Assembly (NCBI GenBank): GCA_025024175.1
Contig: QCXZ01000001.1
Location: forward strand, 3,534,001 to 3,598,000
Origin: Rhyzopertha dominica
Taxonomy: Eukaryota > Arthropoda > Insecta > Coleoptera > Bostrichidae
DNA: 64,000 bases
Reading direction: 5' to 3'
Positions 60,001 through 64,000 of this stretch are shown here, piece after piece; within the stretch, counting starts at the first letter, position 1, and every line of letters begins with the position of its first letter. Both the position numbers and the translations under genes were made by a program. A model generated the notes under the pieces. The model was not told the DNA's origin. It saw nothing but the letters and a program-made list of their open reading frames with translations, and made no database searches.

Positions 60001-61615
60001 TGATATTATGTCACATCTCTTATCATTTATTTTAATTTAATTGTCACCAATCTACCTATTAAACACATGAAAATAAACTGCACGTTTAACGTTTTACTTA
60101 AAAAAACGTAACTAAAAAGAAAATGACAATGTGTCAAAATAGGCGCAGCCATTACAAAAGACAAGCAGAGGTATTGTGAGGGGTCTCCAAATATTATCCG
60201 AAAAAGTATCAGATAAGTCCCCTGTACCGATAATAAAAGATCAACTTGTTATAAAAATTAAGACCTTCGTTAGAGTGGTGGCGAATTCGGGTAGGGGATT
60301 ATAGCTACCTGGAACACACGGTGGCGAATTCGTGTACTTTTCCTAACTTCAGGTAGTATGGTAGCGAATTCGATGGCACCGGAAAAAACATTTGGCAAAT
60401 ACACAAATAGAAATACCCACGTCCAGTACGCCTTTGATATTGCCGAAATTATAAAGTCGTCCTTCAAAACCCAGGCGAGAGAATTTTACAACTGTACTTT
60501 ACAACCCCTGTAAAAAAGGGGACGTAAGCAAAATTCTGCACATCATAGTTTAATATAACGCTGTTATCTCTTTGACAATGACCGTATGGTCGCAACGATC
60601 GTCAGAGTTAACTGACAAAACAAGTGAGACAAAGCACATACGTTCAATCAGCTTGTTTCCAAGCTTCCTAATTGATTCAGGATGTTTCACAATGAATGCA
60701 CCTTTGAATCCATTCAACATATACAATTCTCAACGTGAATTCATATTTTTTTCTCGAAACAACTACTGCTTACATCTATATCTGCGAATCTCCTAAAGTT
60801 GTATTTTAGAATGAGCCACTGGGCCTTGGTGTGTATAATNATTCCCGTCATTACAGTATCAGTAGCTCCTATATAGAAAGCGTACAAATACGTGGTCAGT
60901 AGTTGGTAGAAAACTACAAATTCGTAGTTGGGACTCCTATTCAACGGGAATGGCATCCAAGTGGTAAAAGGCGTGATAACTTCCTTTTCAAAATAAGTCT
61001 CGTTGAATTCATTGGTAAAGTTGAATATCCTCGGTGTTGTCGTAATGGCGTAGATCCCTCTATTGCCTATTATAAGGATTGCCAAACCGTTAAAAATATA
61101 AGTCTAAAACACATAAAAAAATGTCTGTGGGAAAGCCATGGTTAAAGAATTCCTTGCAACATACCTGCAAATTGGCTTGTTGAATTGCATTTTTAACAAA
61201 AACGAATTCTTGTTGTCCACCTCTCTCCATGTTGGGTAGCATCAATCCATCTTCGAGAGCGTCCAACAGCTCACAAATTTTCTTCCTCTTTATTAGGAAC
61301 ATTATGACCTTTACAAAACCTGAAACAACTTATTTTAATAAGTTTGTCTACACAAAGCCAAAACTCACCCAGAATGTGAGTTACTAGGTAGCATAGTCCG
61401 AAACTAAGTCTGTCCATATCGTCCAAATGAAGAAACAAATCTATTGCCTCAGTTACTATCAACATAATCGCCATTATGGTGACGAATACTACGGCGTATA
61501 TGCAGTAAACCACATTGATAAAGGCACCATGTCTTAAGGGTCTGACCGGGATACCAAGCCATTTCAATATTTTGAGATGGATTCGAAAGTAATCAAAGGC
61601 AAGTTCTTCCTCCAT
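57015..61615 (-). CDS. OR-D: odorant receptor, 6 exons, 426 aa, intact
   Basis: Insect odorant receptor with the same architecture as OR-C. Exons: 61615-61369, 61319-61165, 61103-60774, 58283-58050, 57953-57693, 57068-57015; phases 1,0,0,0,0; no stop. The start MEEELAFDYFRIHLKILKWL was chosen because it aligns with the starts of OR-B and OR-C; the frame also stays open upstream to an ATG at 61672 (19 extra residues). Landmarks: SPNYEFVVFYQLL (EL2 area), LMQFLCSLLLICFTLFQLSV, SQLFFYCYNGNEVIVHSE, QKPAVFTAGGFSVLSLVSYM and last exon IIKGSASYFMFLRKMGE. An ambiguous base at 60840 leaves one residue as Ile or Met. Intron 3 (2.5 kb) is almost wholly a Penelope-like element with a further insertion. 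Confidence 0.92.
58298..60673 (+). mobile_element. Penelope-like element flanked by inverted repeats, in OR-D intron 3
   Basis: Left arm about 58298-58572 and right arm 59395-59416 plus 60383-60673 are inverted copies; the right arm is split by a 966-bp insertion. Between them the plus strand keeps decayed coding: FQKEATSILKSSERLISNKL, NPRAPILYSQ, then VVSYVNNPSHKLCKFANNIF (RT fingers of Penelope-like elements) and FADHCIENNHYLDLNDFKAL HCERKSKKLNLL (end of the GIY-YIG tail). The RT palm is lost. Confidence 0.75.
59417..60382. mobile_element. 966-bp non-autonomous inverted-repeat element with repeated GAATTCGCCACC motifs
   Basis: Ends: CGGGTTATACCGAATTCGCC at the left; the right end read backwards is CCGGTGCCATCGAATTCGCT. 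Sub-terminal copies ACCGAATTCGCCACC at 59489 and GGTGGCGAATTCG at 60280 and 60328 form a second inverted pair with TAATCCCC next to them. AAAAAA flanks both sides. The uninterrupted sequence exists at 41.1 kb and, inverted, at 58.55 kb, which fixes the borders. No transposase; the only open frame (60 codons, minus) has no motif. Superfamily not recognised. Confidence 0.75.
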
Positions 61616-63250
61616 AGTAAAGGTGCTTCTAAGTCCTCGAGTAGTTGCGCGAAAAATATCTACGTAACTCAATTCTATGCTCCTTAAGATTTACGTAATT
61701 TTGTATCGTGAGAAAAGACATACTGTAGGGGTAAAATTAGGGAATAATAAGGCGCTTATCATCAATTTCCAACATCCTAGGAAGTGCCAGCTCAGCTAAT
61801 AACGTTTTTAATAATAAATATTACATAATTGTAGAAATTTGTAGTATTTTACCATTTCCGCATTTCTCACAAAGCAAAATACAAGAATAGCTTTGTAAAT
61901 TATAGGTAGGGCGTGTTAGTTAAGGTTACGAAAAAAAGAATAAGAACTAATGTGTGTAAGTACCAAAAAAGATTGCATGTAATGACTTACATAATTTTTG
62001 TTTAAGGTATTTTAATGCAGCTATATTGCTGGGAACAGCGCAGGCCTTTGTGAAGGTGAATTATCGAACATTCGACCGTATTTTCCGAATTAATTAAATT
62101 AAAAGTGAGCTGAATGTTATTTGAATAAGATCTAAATGATATGCGAACATTAACTTAGAAAACTAAATAAACATTTCAGCAGGTAAGCTGCCGAGTTAAA
62201 TTAAAGTACCCGAATGATTATAAGTCTTTTTAAATAATATTAATAATAATAATAATAATAAAAAATGTGTGGGGTCAACAAAATAAAAATAAATACATCG
62301 TGATTATTGCATAATACAAAGTAAGACTGTTACGGTTCGAATTTTTGGGAATAAATAAAAGCCTTTTAATACTGAAAATATTTATTTCATCAATTGGTGA
62401 GCATTTTTCCATCTGCGTGCCTAAGTATGCATGCTAATCTTCTGAATGAGAGATTTCTTTGTTCCGCGATGTTTTCTGTAGATAGCTTAGTTTTTGTGGT
62501 TCTAAAGGAAGTATGTACGTTTTATCGAGAGATAAGCACATTGTTTCTGGAAGGTGAATAGCGCTGACGAGGTGTAGAGTAAAATTTTCTGGGAAATATC
62601 TTCACAACCCAACAGGGGATAAAACTACCCTAAGCAGTATTTTCGGATAGTCGATAGGGTTTGCTGGTGCAATATTTTCGACTGTTCTACCTAGAACTTA
62701 GGGATCTGACTTCACCTATTCCAGACCACGTACCGAAACAAAGATTGTTCACTTTAACTTTCAACCCTTGCTGCAAGGTAAGGATTTCATTTTATTTCAT
62801 AACACCATCTTACATAAATTATTGTAGGGTTTTACTCACGGGGTTAATTTGTCGATTTATTCATTCTTGCGGGCTAGATCATTGGTTCTGATCTAGGAAA
62901 CCACCCCAGGACGTGATCGAGGTACAACCACCACTGGTAGAGACGAGTGCTAGGCTTCTGTCCGACAGGGTAGCTCCAAGCAGCCGACCCACGAAGGCAT
63001 TACGTAGGCATCGTAGTATCCACGACATATCTTCTACCAGGTCAGATTTATCCATACTTTTTTTTTTTGTATAACCTGCGAGGGTTGTTACCTGAGTCGA
63101 AGTAACGCATCTTCGGAAATATTCGACGTCCTTGCTAAATGAAAAAGGGTGTACAAACTGATTAATTTGTGGGCCTCATCAAGGGATTAATTTGGTTTAC
63201 TTACCTGTAAAATTGGATTACTTACCTGTAAACTTTCATAGAACAAAAGA
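61616..63250. other. OR-D upstream region and intergenic DNA
   Basis: An (AAT)n microsatellite lies at about 62240-62263. The less AT-rich part 62450-62960 has an open frame at 62661-62891 without known motif. A T-rich run is at 63059-63069. Confidence 0.4.
62240..62263. repeat. (AAT)n microsatellite
   Basis: About eight AAT triplets in a row. Confidence 0.8.
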
Positions 63251-63257
63251 ACCGTAT

Positions 63258-64000
63258 TGTAAAACTGTAAATATTGTTTCTCTATATAATTAAGGGTAGA
63301 AATCGATTGTATTTCATAAATTATATATTATAGTTTTGGCTCTCTTGTACATCTGATCACGCTACGCCGTTCGGGAACCTTGTTGCGTAATTTTTGAGAT
63401 CTTGAGTCGCTTACGGTACTACTACTGGCCAGGCGTGGTAACTCAGCGTGTTTGCTTTATTTTGTGTTTTTTTTTTATAAAATCGGGCGCTGCGTGTCGG
63501 AAAATTTATATATATTGTATATAGCTTCACAGTTTATTTTGTTCAGCAAATAAAGGACACTGTACATAAGAGAAATCATTGGGGTGTGAATTTATTAATA
63601 TTCCTGTAGCGTGTGTGGTGAGATAACAAATTGGGGCAACATAGTGGCTAGTTATTCTTTTTTTTATATAGTTATCATTTCTTTTCGATCTTAATATCTA
63701 ATTTTCTTGATTGTTATCCCTGTTCTTGGTAGCCCAAATCAAATAGACACTAATATTTATGGTAATAACGTGATTGAGTGGAAACCCCGACCTTCTCCAC
63801 TGAGTAGCCGTGAGCAACGCGAGCACTTTATTTTGCTCTACGTAGAATTAAATACGTAATAAGACAAAAGCTATACCTAAACTGTATACTTCTACCACAA
63901 AATGGACCAAAAGGCAGCATCAATGCTGTTCAAAGTTTTGGCCCAGGAAATGAAATACAAAATAGAAATAAAAAAAATCAAACGGAGAAACTATGCTAAA
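63258..64000 (+). mobile_element. Possible 5' end of an LTR retrotransposon (LTR, primer site, ORF start)
   Basis: A TGT-start near 63258, an AATAAA at 63548 and the sequence TGGGGCAACATAGTGG at about 63632 resemble an LTR followed by a primer-binding site. At 63902 an ATG opens a frame (MDQKAASMLFKVLAQEMKYK...) still open at the window end, 33 codons, rich in Lys and Arg as in a gag start. No RT or second LTR is in view, so a host exon or another element is equally possible. Confidence 0.3.

Overview
The window looks like an insect nuclear contig, most likely from a beetle. It is AT-rich, its genes have short exons bounded by GT..AG introns, and it holds a tandem array of insect 7-TM odorant receptor (OR) genes, a classic six-cysteine odorant-binding protein (OBP) gene and two insect-type aquaporins. 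About a third of it can be recognised as transposable elements: LINEs, Penelope-like elements, several Tc1/mariner-type DNA transposons and a non-autonomous inverted-repeat element. Beetle origin is an inference from overall gene style. All exon models were built by hand from open frames, splice sites, matching intron phases and paralogue comparison.

Layout. (1) 1-3072 (+): the last two coding exons of an RRM (RNA-binding) protein whose 5' part lies outside the window. (2) 3.1-15.2 kb: TE-rich intergenic DNA with a broken mariner, one LINE nested inside another, and a Penelope-like element with a long RT + GIY-YIG ORF. (3) 15.9-21.3 kb (+): aquaporin A, seven coding exons, 276 aa, with NPA in the first half-helix and an unusual NTV in the second. 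(4) 23.6-29 kb: LINE relics. (5) 29.6-38.7 kb (+), or from 25.5 kb with an alternative first exon: aquaporin B, six coding exons, 272 aa, with two NPV motifs. In both aquaporins the pore residue equivalent to human AQP1 His180 is small (Gly in A, Ala in B), as in entomoglyceroporins. (6) 39.1-61.6 kb (-): an OR array. It contains a truncated pseudogene (OR-A), an otherwise complete six-exon gene with a single internal TAG (OR-B), and two intact six-exon genes (OR-C, 432 aa; OR-D, 426 aa). All share the same exon phases, and the introns of OR-B, OR-C and OR-D are full of mobile elements. A gustatory-receptor-like fragment lies upstream of OR-A. (7) 55.1-56.1 kb (+): an intact seven-exon OBP gene (133 aa) between OR-C and OR-D on the opposite strand. 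(8) 61.7-64 kb: mostly non-coding; an open frame and possible LTR/primer-binding site at the right edge may be the start of an LTR retrotransposon.

Biologically, the right half is a small chemosensory locus: membrane receptors plus a secreted carrier. The left half is a tandem pair of solute channels. The most interesting points are the NTV motif and Gly substitution in aquaporin A, the paired phase-1 alternative first exons of the aquaporins, the single-stop OR (pseudogene or read-through candidate), and a 966-bp element with repeated GAATTC-containing motifs inserted in one arm of a Penelope inverted repeat, for which empty-site copies exist in the same window.
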